From NCBI GenBank assembly GCA_028140795.1, contig JAOIOW010000004.1:1-64000 (forward strand): a DNA stretch of 64,000 bases, given 5' to 3'. Position numbers and translations under genes: made by a program. This DNA is from Fidelibacterota bacterium. Its GTDB lineage: Bacteria > Fidelibacterota > Marinisomatia > Marinisomatales > Marinisomataceae. Below, in pieces: positions 51,771 to 61,279 of the stretch; positions within the stretch are counted from its first letter, which is position 1, and each line of letters opens with the position of its first letter. The notes beneath the pieces are model-generated. The model was not told where the DNA came from and did no database searches. It saw only the letters and a program-made list of their open reading frames with translations.

Positions 51771-54212
51771 TTGAGCTACGATCATAAATCCATAGAGAGT
51801 AGATGGCAAAAATTTTGGTCTGAAAATCAAACTTTTAAGTCCGAGGATATCTCTACCGATAAACCTAAATATTATGTTTTAGATATGTTTCCTTATCCGT
51901 CTGGGGCAGGACTACATGTCGGTCATGCTTTAGGGTATGTGGCAACAGATATAGTAGCTCGTTATAAGCGCATGAAAGGTTTTAATGTGCTTCATCCTAT
52001 GGGTTGGGATGCGTTTGGACTTCCAGCAGAGCAATATGCGATAAAAACAGGTACTCATCCGAAAGAAACAACTCATCAAAATATTTCAAATTTTAAAAAA
52101 CAGATTAATAGCCTTGGATTTTCTTATGATTGGTCAAGAGAAATTAATACAACCGATCCTAATTATTACAAATGGACTCAATGGATTTTTATGCAACTTT
52201 ACAATAAAGGCTTAGCTTATGAACAAGAAGTTGCTGTTAATTGGTGTCCTGAGCTAAAAGCAGTCCTTGCTAACGAAGAAGTTGTTAACGGAAAATCAGA
52301 TATTGGCGGACATCCTGTAGTAAGATTACCAATGAGACAATGGATTTTAAAGATTACTGACTATGCAGAGTCATTACTTGATGGATTGGATGATTTAGAT
52401 TGGCCAGAAAATATTAAAGAACTTCAAAAAAATTGGATTGGTAAATCAGAGGGAGTAGAATTAGGGTTTGATATTGATGGACATAATGATACTATCAATG
52501 TATACACTACAAGACCTGACACTCTTTTTGGAGCATCTTATATGGTTTTAGCTCCAGAGCATACCTTAATTCATTCAATTGTCACAGATGAGCAAAGATC
52601 AAAAGTGGAAGCTTACATTGAGGAAACAAAAAAGAAATCAGATTTTGATAGAACAGAAGTAAATAAGGATAAAACTGGTGTTTTTACTGGAAGCTATGCA
52701 ATAAATCCTTTCAGCAAAGAAAAAATTGAAATATGGATAGCTGACTATGTACTGATTAGTTATGGAACTGGTGCTATTATGGCTGTTCCTGGTCATGACG
52801 AAAGAGATTGGGAGTTTGCATCAAAATATAATCTTCCTATAGTAGAAGTTGTTGAGGGAGGCGATGTATCAAAAGCTGCATACACTGCAAAAGGAAATGC
52901 CAAAATTATAAACTCTTCAAACGATAAAACATTATCCATGGATGGTTTAAGCGTAGATCAAGCAATAAAGGAAGCAATTTTATTTATTGAAAAAAATTCA
53001 ATCGGAAAAGCCACTGTTAATTATAAATTAAGAGATTGGTTATTTTCAAGACAAAGATATTGGGGAGAGCCATTTCCATTAATTCATAAAGACGATTCAG
53101 TAGAGTTGATTCAGGAAAAAGATTTGCCAGTAATGCTTCCTGAAGTTGAAAATTATAAACCATCAAATGATGGTAAGTCTCCATTATCATTAGTTAAAAA
53201 TTGGGTTGAAGTAAAAGATGAAAGTGGTAATATTATTGGACTTAGAGAAACTAATACTATGCCTCAATGGGCTGGATCTTGTTGGTATTTTTTAAGATTT
53301 ACAGATCCTAATAACACAATTGAAGCATGGTCAAAAGAAAGAGAAAACTATTGGATGCCAGTAGATTTATATATTGGCGGACAAGAGCATGCAGTACTTC
53401 ATTTATTGTACGCAAGATTTTGGCATCATGTATTATATGATTTAGACCTAGTATCGACTAAAGAACCATTTAAAAAACTATATAATCAAGGAATGATTTT
53501 GGGAGATGATGGCACAAAAATGAGCAAATCTCGAGGAAATGTAATAAATCCAGAAGAGATTATGGATGAATACGGTTCAGATTCTATGAGGCTTTATGAG
53601 ATGTTTATGGGGCCATTAAACAAATCAAAACCTTGGAGCACTAAAGGTTTGCAAGGATGTTATAGATTTGTAAATAAATTATGGTCAATTATAGTAGATG
53701 AAAATGGTAATTTGTCCTCGAAGATTGTTGATAATGATGAAGAGGATAAAGACACATTATTTTTACACCATCAAACAATTAAAAAATTAGGCGAAGATAT
53801 TGAAAACCTACATTTTAATACTGCAGTATCTCAACTCATGATTTATTGCAATCATTTGCAGAAATGTAGTACAGTTTCTAAAAAGCTTATCGAGGAGCTG
53901 GTTATTATACTAAGCCCATTTGTTCCTCATCTTTCTGAAGAGTTTTGGAGTTTGCTAGGTCATTCTGAAACCATTACATATCAGCCATGGCCACAGTTTG
54001 ATGAAAGTTTGATACAATTAGATGAAGTTACTATTGCTGTTCAGGTAAATGGCAAGCTTAGAGCTAATATTAATATAGCTAAAGATTCAGATGAGAAAGA
54101 TGTTATTTCTGAAGCAATGTCATTAGAAAATGTTAAAAAATTTACTTCCGATGGTAACATAGTTAAAACGATTTATGTTCCAAATAGACTCTTAAATTTT
54201 GTCGTTAAGTAG
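51771..54212 (+). CDS. leuS: Leucyl-tRNA synthetase
   Basis: Charges tRNA-Leu. 813 residues. HIGH-type motif: [24 protein letters not shown]. The CP1 editing domain has [21 protein letters not shown] and [13 protein letters not shown]. Catalytic-domain motifs are [19 protein letters not shown] and [15 protein letters not shown]. The KMSKS motif is [16 protein letters not shown], and the C-terminal domain ends in [13 protein letters not shown]. The start is TTG 51771 without an obvious ribosome site, 2 nt after the upstream stop. It overlaps the convergent DUF998 gene by 21 bases. Confidence 0.97.
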   Translation: MSYDHKSIESRWQKFWSENQTFKSEDISTDKPKYYVLDMFPYPSGAGLHVGHALGYVATDIVARYKRMKGFNVLHPMGWDAFGLPAEQYAIKTGTHPKETTHQNISNFKKQINSLGFSYDWSREINTTDPNYYKWTQWIFMQLYNKGLAYEQEVAVNWCPELKAVLANEEVVNGKSDIGGHPVVRLPMRQWILKITDYAESLLDGLDDLDWPENIKELQKNWIGKSEGVELGFDIDGHNDTINVYTTRPDTLFGASYMVLAPEHTLIHSIVTDEQRSKVEAYIEETKKKSDFDRTEVNKDKTGVFTGSYAINPFSKEKIEIWIADYVLISYGTGAIMAVPGHDERDWEFASKYNLPIVEVVEGGDVSKAAYTAKGNAKIINSSNDKTLSMDGLSVDQAIKEAILFIEKNSIGKATVNYKLRDWLFSRQRYWGEPFPLIHKDDSVELIQEKDLPVMLPEVENYKPSNDGKSPLSLVKNWVEVKDESGNIIGLRETNTMPQWAGSCWYFLRFTDPNNTIEAWSKERENYWMPVDLYIGGQEHAVLHLLYARFWHHVLYDLDLVSTKEPFKKLYNQGMILGDDGTKMSKSRGNVINPEEIMDEYGSDSMRLYEMFMGPLNKSKPWSTKGLQGCYRFVNKLWSIIVDENGNLSSKIVDNDEEDKDTLFLHHQTIKKLGEDIENLHFNTAVSQLMIYCNHLQKCSTVSKKLIEELVIILSPFVPHLSEEFWSLLGHSETITYQPWPQFDESLIQLDEVTIAVQVNGKLRANINIAKDSDEKDVISEAMSLENVKKFTSDGNIVKTIYVPNRLLNFVVK

Positions 54213-54860
54213 ATCTGTACCTTTTGACATAATCCAGATTGTACCAAGTAAACTTAACACAGCAACCTTTTGATATGTTGCGTGAAGAGTTAAAGTTTCA
54301 ATAGATTTCCAAGGAGGAGGTCCTATTTCAAGAAATACTATATATCCTAATACAACTATTGAGCATAATAAAAGGGAGTAAGTAACGTTTTTTAGGCCTT
54401 TTGTATAAAAAAGATAACCATATATACTTAAAGTCACAAAAGAGCAGTTAAATACCGAATTTGCAAATAAAATATGAAGAAAATACAATGAAGGAACATC
54501 TGCAGGGGTTAAGATTACCCCAAGTAAGCTAATAGATCCAATTGCAGCGGAAATCTTAGCCAAAATAGTTATTTTTGGTTTATCATTTTTAAAATAATCT
54601 GCTGCATTGTATAAAAAATAGAAAGCACCAAATACTTGAATAAGCATACCAATTATAAAAAAAGATAAAGATATAGTATTATCGTCACCAGAATGGCTAG
54701 TAGTTCTTCCTAAATCGCTTATAAAATTAGTAAAGAAATTATAGTAGGGTGTTTGTTTATTAATATAATTACCGCCACCATAAAAAATTGCAGCAGTAGT
54801 TAGACAACCGAGGAAGGATAGAATAATTACTCTTGAATTTTTTCCTAAGTTTTTTCTCAT
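54192..54860 (-). CDS. DUF998-like integral membrane protein
   Basis: 222 residues with about six hydrophobic segments. [20 protein letters not shown] and the spacing of polar residues between helices resemble DUF998 (a family of unknown function). No enzymatic motif is evident. It converges on leuS with a 21-base overlap and is separated from the restriction-modification island by about 38 nt on the same strand. It marks the left edge of that island and may not belong to it. Confidence 0.7.
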   Translation of the reverse strand: MRKNLGKNSRVIILSFLGCLTTAAIFYGGGNYINKQTPYYNFFTNFISDLGRTTSHSGDDNTISLSFFIIGMLIQVFGAFYFLYNAADYFKNDKPKITILAKISAAIGSISLLGVILTPADVPSLYFLHILFANSVFNCSFVTLSIYGYLFYTKGLKNVTYSLLLCSIVVLGYIVFLEIGPPPWKSIETLTLHATYQKVAVLSLLGTIWIMSKGTDLLNDKI

Positions 54861-54898
54861 ATTTATCTAATTATACATAATATATATTATGCGCAAAA

Positions 54899-56500
54899 TT
54901 ATATATTATCTAAATATTTCTCCTTATATGTTTTGTTATCATCAATATTATTATAATTTTTAACTAAATTTAAAAAATCTACAGTTTCTAAAGCTTTCAC
55001 AAAAACACTATCCGTTCTATGCTCAAATGTAATGAAGTTAAGAAATCTGTTTGTATCTTCATGTATATATGGAGCAATTAAATTTAAATGCTTTTCTTTA
55101 AATTCTGAAAATTCATTATCATCTAATAAATGTCTAACTATCGATGTTGTTTCATTGTTTAATTGCTGTTTTTTTGAAGTGATCAAAGTAACTTCAACTA
55201 ACCAATAAATTTCTTTTGAATTATTTGAATAAACATAAATATCGCCCTGTCTGCTTGCATAATGAAGAGGAATTCCTTTTGAATCTGTTTTGTAACTTGG
55301 TTTTATATAAAATTGATCTCCATACTTAATATAAAGCAAAAGAGATATTAGAAGCTCAAACAACAATGGAGTTCTTTTTAATGAAACTGGATTTTTTCTT
55401 TTTAGTGTCTCTATAGGAAAATACTTATTAAACTTTCCTCCATTGCTAATATATTTAATTGCTTCAATTAATTGATCTTCATCTACATTGAATTCTCGAA
55501 CTAAATTATGTAATTGAGTATTAACGTCAATTATGTCTGGTTCTGGAACTTTTACATCAAAGATATCTTTAAATTCTCTACTGTAAGTTCCTAGTTTTTC
55601 AAAATATAATTTTTTATCGGTTTTTTCTTCTTCAATTAGAACGAAATCAATTTCTGCAAGCTTTTCAATCATTTCTTTTTGATTATCATTTAAACTGTAA
55701 ACATATTGATTATTTGTAATAAAACCGCAAATAGTAAGCATTCTTAATATAGAGTCCGGATAGTCTTTATAATATGTTGTTTCACTCAGGATTTTAAAGT
55801 GACTTCCAATATCATTTTGTATATCTAAAAGTAAACTTTTTAGCGTATCACTGTCGGGAATTGTATTTTCTTCGATTGTTTCTAAAAAATCATCGACATC
55901 GCCATCAATTGAAAATGTTGAAAGAACAAATTGATTATATGACAACCTATTTGTCTCTTTTTGCAACAAAACTTTTAAAAGAAATCTAAAATAATTAAAA
56001 TCATTACCAATTTTAGATGATGCCCTGTATGGATTCCTCCTATTGTGCTTTATTGCCTGCATTGCAAAAACTTGCTGTTCAGTTAATTCGTTATTTATAA
56101 ACATATTTCCAACTTCAGAAAATTCAAGGATTCCATTGTACTCAGCATATATCAATCCAAACTCACGAGGAATCCAAGTATAATTATGAAATCTTGCAAT
56201 ATGTCCCCTACCTGTACTTTCACCTGGAAAACCACCAATTGCTTTTCTACCTGAGTGAATATTAATCACCCTATCTCTAATACTATCAATTGTATCTTCA
56301 TCGGTTAGTTGCAAATGATCAGAGCTTGGAAGGAATGGATTATTTCTTGATTCTAGCATTAATTTACATACAATATTAGTTATAGTTTCATCATCGAGAG
56401 TTTGACCATCATATTCTTTAATTATTGTTAGAATGTCTTTAAATCTCTCAGGATTTCTCATTGATGTATCTAAAGATAGCTGTTTATAAGGATGTGGCAT
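54899..56500 (-). CDS. Type IIS restriction/nicking endonuclease (AlwI/Nt.BspD6I family)
   Basis: 533 residues. An N-terminal DNA-recognition region begins with LDTSMRNPERFKDIL, like the NPER/SPEK start of AlwI-type enzymes. The C-terminal PD-(D/E)xK cleavage domain has E382 in FELLISLLLYIKYG, D420 in RQGDIYVY, E436 in LVEVTLITSKKQQ and E450 followed by TTSIVRHLL. This pattern and its spacing agree with what I recall for Nt.BspD6I/Nt.BstNBI (PD...GEVTTSK...E..VTRHYL). It should cut or nick a few bases outside an asymmetric site. It is last of five overlapping minus-strand genes that include two adenine methyltransferases. Confidence 0.85.
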   Translation of the reverse strand: MPHPYKQLSLDTSMRNPERFKDILTIIKEYDGQTLDDETITNIVCKLMLESRNNPFLPSSDHLQLTDEDTIDSIRDRVINIHSGRKAIGGFPGESTGRGHIARFHNYTWIPREFGLIYAEYNGILEFSEVGNMFINNELTEQQVFAMQAIKHNRRNPYRASSKIGNDFNYFRFLLKVLLQKETNRLSYNQFVLSTFSIDGDVDDFLETIEENTIPDSDTLKSLLLDIQNDIGSHFKILSETTYYKDYPDSILRMLTICGFITNNQYVYSLNDNQKEMIEKLAEIDFVLIEEEKTDKKLYFEKLGTYSREFKDIFDVKVPEPDIIDVNTQLHNLVREFNVDEDQLIEAIKYISNGGKFNKYFPIETLKRKNPVSLKRTPLLFELLISLLLYIKYGDQFYIKPSYKTDSKGIPLHYASRQGDIYVYSNNSKEIYWLVEVTLITSKKQQLNNETTSIVRHLLDDNEFSEFKEKHLNLIAPYIHEDTNRFLNFITFEHRTDSVFVKALETVDFLNLVKNYNNIDDNKTYKEKYLDNI

Positions 56501-57234
56501 TATTTATTAAGTTCTATTATAATATCTTTCATATCCAAGGACTTCGAAAATGGTATAACTAAATATTCTGATTTTTTATTGATTAATTCAAGGCTATAAA
56601 TATCTTGTGGTACAAAATCTTTTTTTATAGATATTTCTCTGTCACCCATCATAGTCCATGTCGCTCCTCCTGTAAGATAAACTTCAAGATTGTTAGATTT
56701 GAGTTTTTTATAAAATAAATCAACAGAAAATGGATAAAGTACTCTACCGTAAAAATCTTTTTTAATTTCATTCGGTTTATATTCATTTACATAAGGTCCA
56801 ATAACATCAAATTGATACTTAGGGTGGCATAAAGCAAATTCCAAGCCTTTAAATGGAAAGGAAGATCTAATTTCCATGGTCTTGTTGGTTTTTACAATTT
56901 TAATATCTATCTGATTATTAGGATCATCATAAATTGTAGATTCTGCAATTATATTCACCTTATTTAAAAAATGAATCCATAATTTTTCAGCTAAAATTCC
57001 GGCAATTGAATTCATAAATACTTGAGTGCTACTTCTACTGTATGTACTTAAGTTTGCTGACTTAGGATTAACTGCATTGCTCAACTCTTTCGCATCATCA
57101 ATACAATTATCTAAGAAAGTTTTGTCTTCTTCATCCTGATAGTTAAAAATATATTCAATAACAGTAAATGGATGTTTACGCATAGAAGATTCACTGTACT
57201 TTAAACAATCAATTTTTTTCGATGAAAATTTCAT
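56500..57234 (-). CDS. Putative restriction-system nuclease subunit (PD-(D/E)xK-like)
   Basis: 244 residues, no family recognised by name. Residues 79-123 read as a degenerate PD-(D/E)xK core: Glu83 in AGILAEKLWIHFL, Asp110 in NQIDIKIV and Glu121-Ile-Arg123 in TMEIRSSFPFKGLE, with Arg in place of the usual Lys. It is locked by one-base overlaps between the AlwI-like endonuclease and a methyltransferase. Heterodimeric type IIS enzymes (BspD6I, BsrDI, BtsI) use a second, smaller nuclease subunit to cut the other strand. This protein may play that part, although it does not look like the known small subunits. Confidence 0.6.
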   Translation of the reverse strand: MKFSSKKIDCLKYSESSMRKHPFTVIEYIFNYQDEEDKTFLDNCIDDAKELSNAVNPKSANLSTYSRSSTQVFMNSIAGILAEKLWIHFLNKVNIIAESTIYDDPNNQIDIKIVKTNKTMEIRSSFPFKGLEFALCHPKYQFDVIGPYVNEYKPNEIKKDFYGRVLYPFSVDLFYKKLKSNNLEVYLTGGATWTMMGDREISIKKDFVPQDIYSLELINKKSEYLVIPFSKSLDMKDIIIELNK

Positions 57235-58139
57235 TAATAATTTGTTACAAGAACCTCTTTAAATGATTTAATACTATTATCATGATAAGCGATGTAATTA
57301 CTCTTAACATTGTGAGAATTATATTGTTTACTCCAGCTCAAGAATGATTCATTTATTCTTCCTTTGTAATGAGTAACATTTGATATGGCAAATCGAATAC
57401 CTTTCTCATTTAATTTATCTAATAAGTTAAGCAGTCTCTCCTCCTCTTCTTGATTCCAATATTTATTGTACTCACTAAATGTTATAAGATATGGAGGATC
57501 TAAATAAATAAAATCTTTATTAGATAAAGTAATTTTATCAAAAAATGACTCAAAATCTAATGAATACCAAGTTATATCTTTGGTTGGAATAGTATTAAAA
57601 TATCCATTTAAAGCATTGTAAACATTTGAATTAAAATCAACATTACCAACAGGAATATTAAAATTACCTTCTTTATTAAATCGCAACATACGATTAAAGC
57701 CATAAATCATTAAAATATAGAGCTTTAAGAGATCAACCTTATCACTTGTATTAAAATTGTTTTTTAAGCGGTTATACCCTTCTTTATTAAATTTTGAATA
57801 ATATGTCTTTACAAACTCTTTCTTTAGTTTGATTGGAACAATATCTTTTAGGTAAGAGTGAGATAATCCGTATTCCATAATGATTTTTTCTACATTTTTA
57901 AAAAATAGCTCTGGGTTAACAGATTGTTTTGATAAATATTGATGAATATCAATTACTGTATTATCAAGATCGTTTAATAAATATTTTTTTGCATTGACGT
58001 TTAGAAAAACTGATCCACCGCCAACAAAAGGCTCAATGAATTGATTAATATCGTTAGGGAAATAGGTAGTTATTTCAGGTAATAATTTATATTTATCACC
58101 AACATAAAATAGCGGAGATCTTAAAAATTTATTTTTCAT
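57234..58139 (-). CDS. D12-class N6-adenine DNA methyltransferase (Dam-like)
   Basis: 301 residues. AdoMet-binding motif X/I: PLFYVGDKYKLLPEI and FIEPFVGGGSVFLN (residues about 36-46). The catalytic motif IV is YLDPPYL (DPPY 214-217), in the alpha-group order of Dam and M.DpnII-like enzymes. It should methylate adenine in one strand of the restriction site. Overlaps are one base with the putative nuclease and 11 bases with the second methyltransferase, so all are co-translated. Confidence 0.9.
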   Translation of the reverse strand: MKNKFLRSPLFYVGDKYKLLPEITTYFPNDINQFIEPFVGGGSVFLNVNAKKYLLNDLDNTVIDIHQYLSKQSVNPELFFKNVEKIIMEYGLSHSYLKDIVPIKLKKEFVKTYYSKFNKEGYNRLKNNFNTSDKVDLLKLYILMIYGFNRMLRFNKEGNFNIPVGNVDFNSNVYNALNGYFNTIPTKDITWYSLDFESFFDKITLSNKDFIYLDPPYLITFSEYNKYWNQEEEERLLNLLDKLNEKGIRFAISNVTHYKGRINESFLSWSKQYNSHNVKSNYIAYHDNSIKSFKEVLVTNY

Positions 58140-59136
58140 TTACTTTCGTTATAAATAGATATTCTTTATGATCTTTAAAATCAGTTTTTCCTGCATTAAA
58201 AAATTTATGAGGAGCATTAAAAACTTTGGTTTGTCCTTTACTTTTAAGGACTTCTTTAATTTCTTCAAGTTTAATTTTGTTTTCTGAAGAACTACTCTTT
58301 GATGAATATGTGTTATTGTATGAAACAACTAAGTATTTTGCATTCAAGTCATTAACAAGCTCCTTAAATGCATTTAAAGCAGTAATTCTACAATACTTAC
58401 TCATATTTTCTGCTTCGGGTTTTAAAGCTACACCAAAGAGTTCGGGTTTTTTCCATTGAACAAGGTTCTCATAAATATGATAAAAACGACTATATTGTCT
58501 TGAATTATAAGGTGGGTCTATATAAACAATATCAGTATTAATTTTCTTTGCTAAAATATTTGCATCCTCTCTAAAAATTTTGACATTCCTAACTTTCCTT
58601 GAATTTATACTTTTAAAAACTAATTCTCTTTTTGGAATTGGTTTTTTTATATAAGCATCAAAATGACCAACTGTATTTGATACTCTATCAATATTATAAA
58701 TTAATGTAGTAAGCAAGATTGAAAGCTCTTTATTATTAAATTTTGATTTATTTTTGTTTATTTCTTCACGAATAAACCCAATTTTTTTTGCATGATTATG
58801 GTCAAAAAATTTTCCTCCAAAATTTTTAGAAAAATAATTCTCTGAAATTTTATCACTTTCAATAGAGTTCCAACGATCAATTAATTTATTGATTTTAAGT
58901 TTATCATAATTTTCATTATCAAAAAATGCATTATAGAATACCTCGTTTGAAAAAAGAAAATCATTTATAATTACTTTTTCAAAAATTTCTATAGCTTTTT
59001 TTGAAACAATACCAGTTCCAGCAAAAATATCACAAAAGGATTTACAATCACGAGTCTGGCTATTTATGCATTCAAATATCCAATCAGATAGTTGAGTTTT
59101 ACTGCCAATATATCTTCTATTTTCAATTTCAATCAT
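58129..59136 (-). CDS. Second D12-class N6-adenine DNA methyltransferase
   Basis: 335 residues. RRYIGSKTQLSDWIFECI and FCDIFAGTGIVSKKA (FAGTG 38-42) form the AdoMet site, and VYIDPPYNSRQYSRFYHIYENLV carries DPPY 207-210. The extended RQYSRFYH segment is typical of M.FokI/M.HgaI-like adenine methylases that recognise asymmetric sites. Having two different adenine methylases in one operon is how type IIS systems protect both strands. It overlaps its neighbours by 11 and 8 bases. Confidence 0.9.
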   Translation of the reverse strand: MIEIENRRYIGSKTQLSDWIFECINSQTRDCKSFCDIFAGTGIVSKKAIEIFEKVIINDFLFSNEVFYNAFFDNENYDKLKINKLIDRWNSIESDKISENYFSKNFGGKFFDHNHAKKIGFIREEINKNKSKFNNKELSILLTTLIYNIDRVSNTVGHFDAYIKKPIPKRELVFKSINSRKVRNVKIFREDANILAKKINTDIVYIDPPYNSRQYSRFYHIYENLVQWKKPELFGVALKPEAENMSKYCRITALNAFKELVNDLNAKYLVVSYNNTYSSKSSSSENKIKLEEIKEVLKSKGQTKVFNAPHKFFNAGKTDFKDHKEYLFITKVNEK

Positions 59137-59611
59137 ATTTATTTGGTTTTACTCCGTAAATCTCATGATGAATATGGTAACCTTTATTAAAAAGCTCAAA
59201 ATGTATTTTATTTAATTTTTTAAATTTATTATCGACTTTTACAGCATCTTCTTTTGAATCGCTTGATAAAAATCTATAAAAACATCTTTCTAAATTTATG
59301 GAAACATCCTTTCGTTTCTCATTATTATTTCTACCTGATCTAACGCCACCATAATCATATAATACAAGCGTATTCATTCTTGATAATGCATTTTTGCTTT
59401 CTCCGAACAATAATGGAACAAATCTATTTTCAATTTTTAAGAATAATTCATAAACGCCTGGACCTTCTTTTATATCTTGATCCCTCAATAAATCTTTTAG
59501 ATTTCTGAATTTTGGATTAGGAAACTTTTTTTTATGCGACCAGGGTAAATTATTCAATTCATTTAATAAATCCTTAAAATCCTTATCTACTAATGTTGGG
59601 TGTTTTAACAT
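59129..59611 (-). CDS. Degenerate GIY-YIG domain protein of the R-M operon
   Basis: 160 residues. PGVYELFLKIENRFVPLLFGESKNALSRM aligns with a GIY-YIG nuclease core: GVY at 52-54, LFG at 68-70 in place of YIG, and Arg78 at the conserved Arg position. A later NLERCFYRFLSSDSKEDAVKVDNKF could supply the Glu. It is the first gene of the overlapping operon (8-base overlap with the methyltransferase). It may be a nickase, a repair nuclease acting on deaminated or mismatched sites as Vsr does, or a catalytically dead regulator. The assignment rests on pattern only. Confidence 0.55.
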   Translation of the reverse strand: MLKHPTLVDKDFKDLLNELNNLPWSHKKKFPNPKFRNLKDLLRDQDIKEGPGVYELFLKIENRFVPLLFGESKNALSRMNTLVLYDYGGVRSGRNNNEKRKDVSINLERCFYRFLSSDSKEDAVKVDNKFKKLNKIHFELFNKGYHIHHEIYGVKPNKYD

Positions 59612-59640
59612 TATAAATTTAAAAATTACCTGATATTTTT

Positions 59641-59688
59641 AGTACCTGTTGCAAAATTGGAGAGAAACAAAAATCTACAACAGGTACT
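59641..59688. repeat. Perfect 11-bp inverted repeat between R-M operon and unknown module
   Basis: AGTACCTGTTG (59641-59651) and CAACAGGTACT (59678-59688) are separated by 26 nt. They lie in the 108-nt gap before the R-M operon start and after the stop of the 362-aa gene. No T-run follows on either strand, so a standard terminator is unlikely. An operator for autoregulation or a hairpin in the leader are the main options. Confidence 0.7.
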
Positions 59689-59719
59689 TTTCCATGGATG
59701 TGTGGCACTATGGTTGGCA

Positions 59720-60808
59720 TTAATCGTTAGCTTTATTATTTTCAATGTGATTAATTAAAGTATCTATTTTTTTCTCCAATAATTGGTTACGATTTTTAAG
59801 ATCTAAAAATGTTTTTTCAATTTTTTCTTCAAAAGTTTTCTTTAGATTTTTTTCTGATTCAAACACAGATTTTGTGATAATATTATCATTAATTTGATTT
59901 TTTAAATCATCAATTTTTTTTAATGATTTTTTATCAATCTTTTTAAAATTACCTTCCAAATTTTCTTGATTTTTTTTACGAAAATGAAACTCATAATTCT
60001 CAATAAATCTTTTTAGTGACTTACTTATAGAATCAGTTATTTTATCGAAATCCTCAATATTATAATTATAGGTTCTGCTATTAGCTGGATTAAGAAAATT
60101 ATTAAAGCTCTCTATTCCTTTTTTAACTCTTTCAAGTCTTTTGTTTGATATTGCTTTAAATCTTTCATATTTAAATGTATCGTCGGAGTGGAAAATTGTA
60201 TTTGAAATTACATTACATTCAAACATTATTTCTAAATCTGAATCTTTATTCGAAGCTTTAAAATCATATCTATTTATTTTTCCATTATTTTTTTTAACAA
60301 CATCTTGTTTTACTTCATCAAATAAATATTCAAGGACATATTTGACCTTATTTTCCATTATATCTGATGCTTCTTGATTCCAATACTCTTTATTTTCATG
60401 ATCTGACATTCCTAAAGTTATTATAATCACATTTTGTCCAATTGGATGAAGATGAATATTTGGATTGCTAGTATCTTTTGATCTAAGTTTTTTTATCATC
60501 ATTTTAATATAATGCATAAACATTCTTACTTCTGTATTAAGTGATAATTGCTCATCAAACTCTTTTTTACCGTCATGAAATGGAATCTTCATATCAGGAT
60601 TATTATAAAAAGAATAAAGTTTTCTAAAATCCTTGGTTGTAATATGTAAATTTTGATTATTTCTATCAAATCCGTTATCTGAAGCATTTGAAATTTGATT
60701 GTCACCAAAAAAGAATGCTTTATTTTTATTATTTCTTTCCATTATTGAAGAAATTCTTTTTTTTATATCTACTTTGTTTGTCAATTTACCTGTTGCGCTA
60801 TTAATCAT
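59720..60808 (-). CDS. Unknown protein with C-terminal coiled coil (362 aa)
   Basis: No family recognised. Residues 1-120 are hydrophilic with an FFFGDNQISNASDNGFDRNN stretch. Residues about 115-215 form the most structured part, with alternating strands (NIHLHPIGQNVIIITLGMSDHENKEYWNQEA, DSDLEIMFECNVISNTIFHSDDTF). From about 280 to the end it is a Lys/Glu-rich heptad-like coiled coil (LKKIDDLKNQINDNIITKSVFESEKNLKKTFEEKIEKTF). No signal peptide or membrane segment. It overlaps the upstream 75-aa gene by 8 bases. The position next to a restriction system suggests a defence or mobile-element role, by inference only. Confidence 0.7.
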   Translation of the reverse strand: MINSATGKLTNKVDIKKRISSIMERNNKNKAFFFGDNQISNASDNGFDRNNQNLHITTKDFRKLYSFYNNPDMKIPFHDGKKEFDEQLSLNTEVRMFMHYIKMMIKKLRSKDTSNPNIHLHPIGQNVIIITLGMSDHENKEYWNQEASDIMENKVKYVLEYLFDEVKQDVVKKNNGKINRYDFKASNKDSDLEIMFECNVISNTIFHSDDTFKYERFKAISNKRLERVKKGIESFNNFLNPANSRTYNYNIEDFDKITDSISKSLKRFIENYEFHFRKKNQENLEGNFKKIDKKSLKKIDDLKNQINDNIITKSVFESEKNLKKTFEEKIEKTFLDLKNRNQLLEKKIDTLINHIENNKAND

Positions 60809-61028
60809 TTAATCTGTTCTCCTCAATTAATTCATCTATATCAAAAATTTTGTCTCTCCTATATCTTGCAAGTAAATCTTCAATCATTTGATTCATTAAT
60901 CTTATATCGCTATTATCTTTTAAATCAGCTAAAAGATTTAATGATTCTAATTTGTATTGCAAACCGTACATAATAACTCTAAGAGTTAAACCTTTTTTGA
61001 CTTCATCTTTTATTATTTTTGTTTCCAT
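60801..61028 (-). CDS. Small unknown protein (75 aa) paired with the 362-aa gene
   Basis: 75 residues, predicted mostly helical (RVIMYGLQYKLESLNLLADLKDNSDIRLMNQMIEDLLARYRRDKIFDIDELIEENRL), acidic at the C-terminus, no Cys or His motif. A strong GGAGG ribosome site lies 7 nt before ATG on the minus strand. The 8-base overlap with the following 362-aa gene makes a two-gene translationally coupled unit. The short-helical-protein-first layout resembles antitoxin-toxin or adaptor-effector pairs, but no homology is recognised. Confidence 0.65.
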   Translation of the reverse strand: METKIIKDEVKKGLTLRVIMYGLQYKLESLNLLADLKDNSDIRLMNQMIEDLLARYRRDKIFDIDELIEENRLND

Positions 61029-61279
61029 CTATTTCCTCCAATTGTTTATTTATCTACGAGATTAAATTTTTTTTGTTCCCAATTTTATTGTTATTTATAT
61101 AAAATAATAAATAATGAGAAAAAAAAATTACTATTCTATTGATTTTTTATATCCAGATTAATATATTTTTATCTCGACAAATTTAATTTTGATTCATTTT
61201 TAAATAAATTTCAAAGTTAAATCTGATATGCAAATTATTATTATTTTACAAAGTAATCAAGATATATTTTTACTCAAAA
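61029..61279. other. AT-rich intergenic region, probable promoter of the two-gene module
   Basis: 251 nt of almost pure A and T with long homopolymer runs and no convincing ORF or RNA. On the minus strand it must hold the promoter of the 75-aa/362-aa pair, but many TATAAT-like strings prevent choosing one. GAGAT-type half-sites near 61059 and 61172 form a loose dyad of uncertain meaning. Confidence 0.5.

Noticed and set aside
59129-59720. Controller (C) protein gene for the restriction operon
   Set aside because: No helix-turn-helix protein is encoded in the operon; only the inverted repeat hints at regulation.
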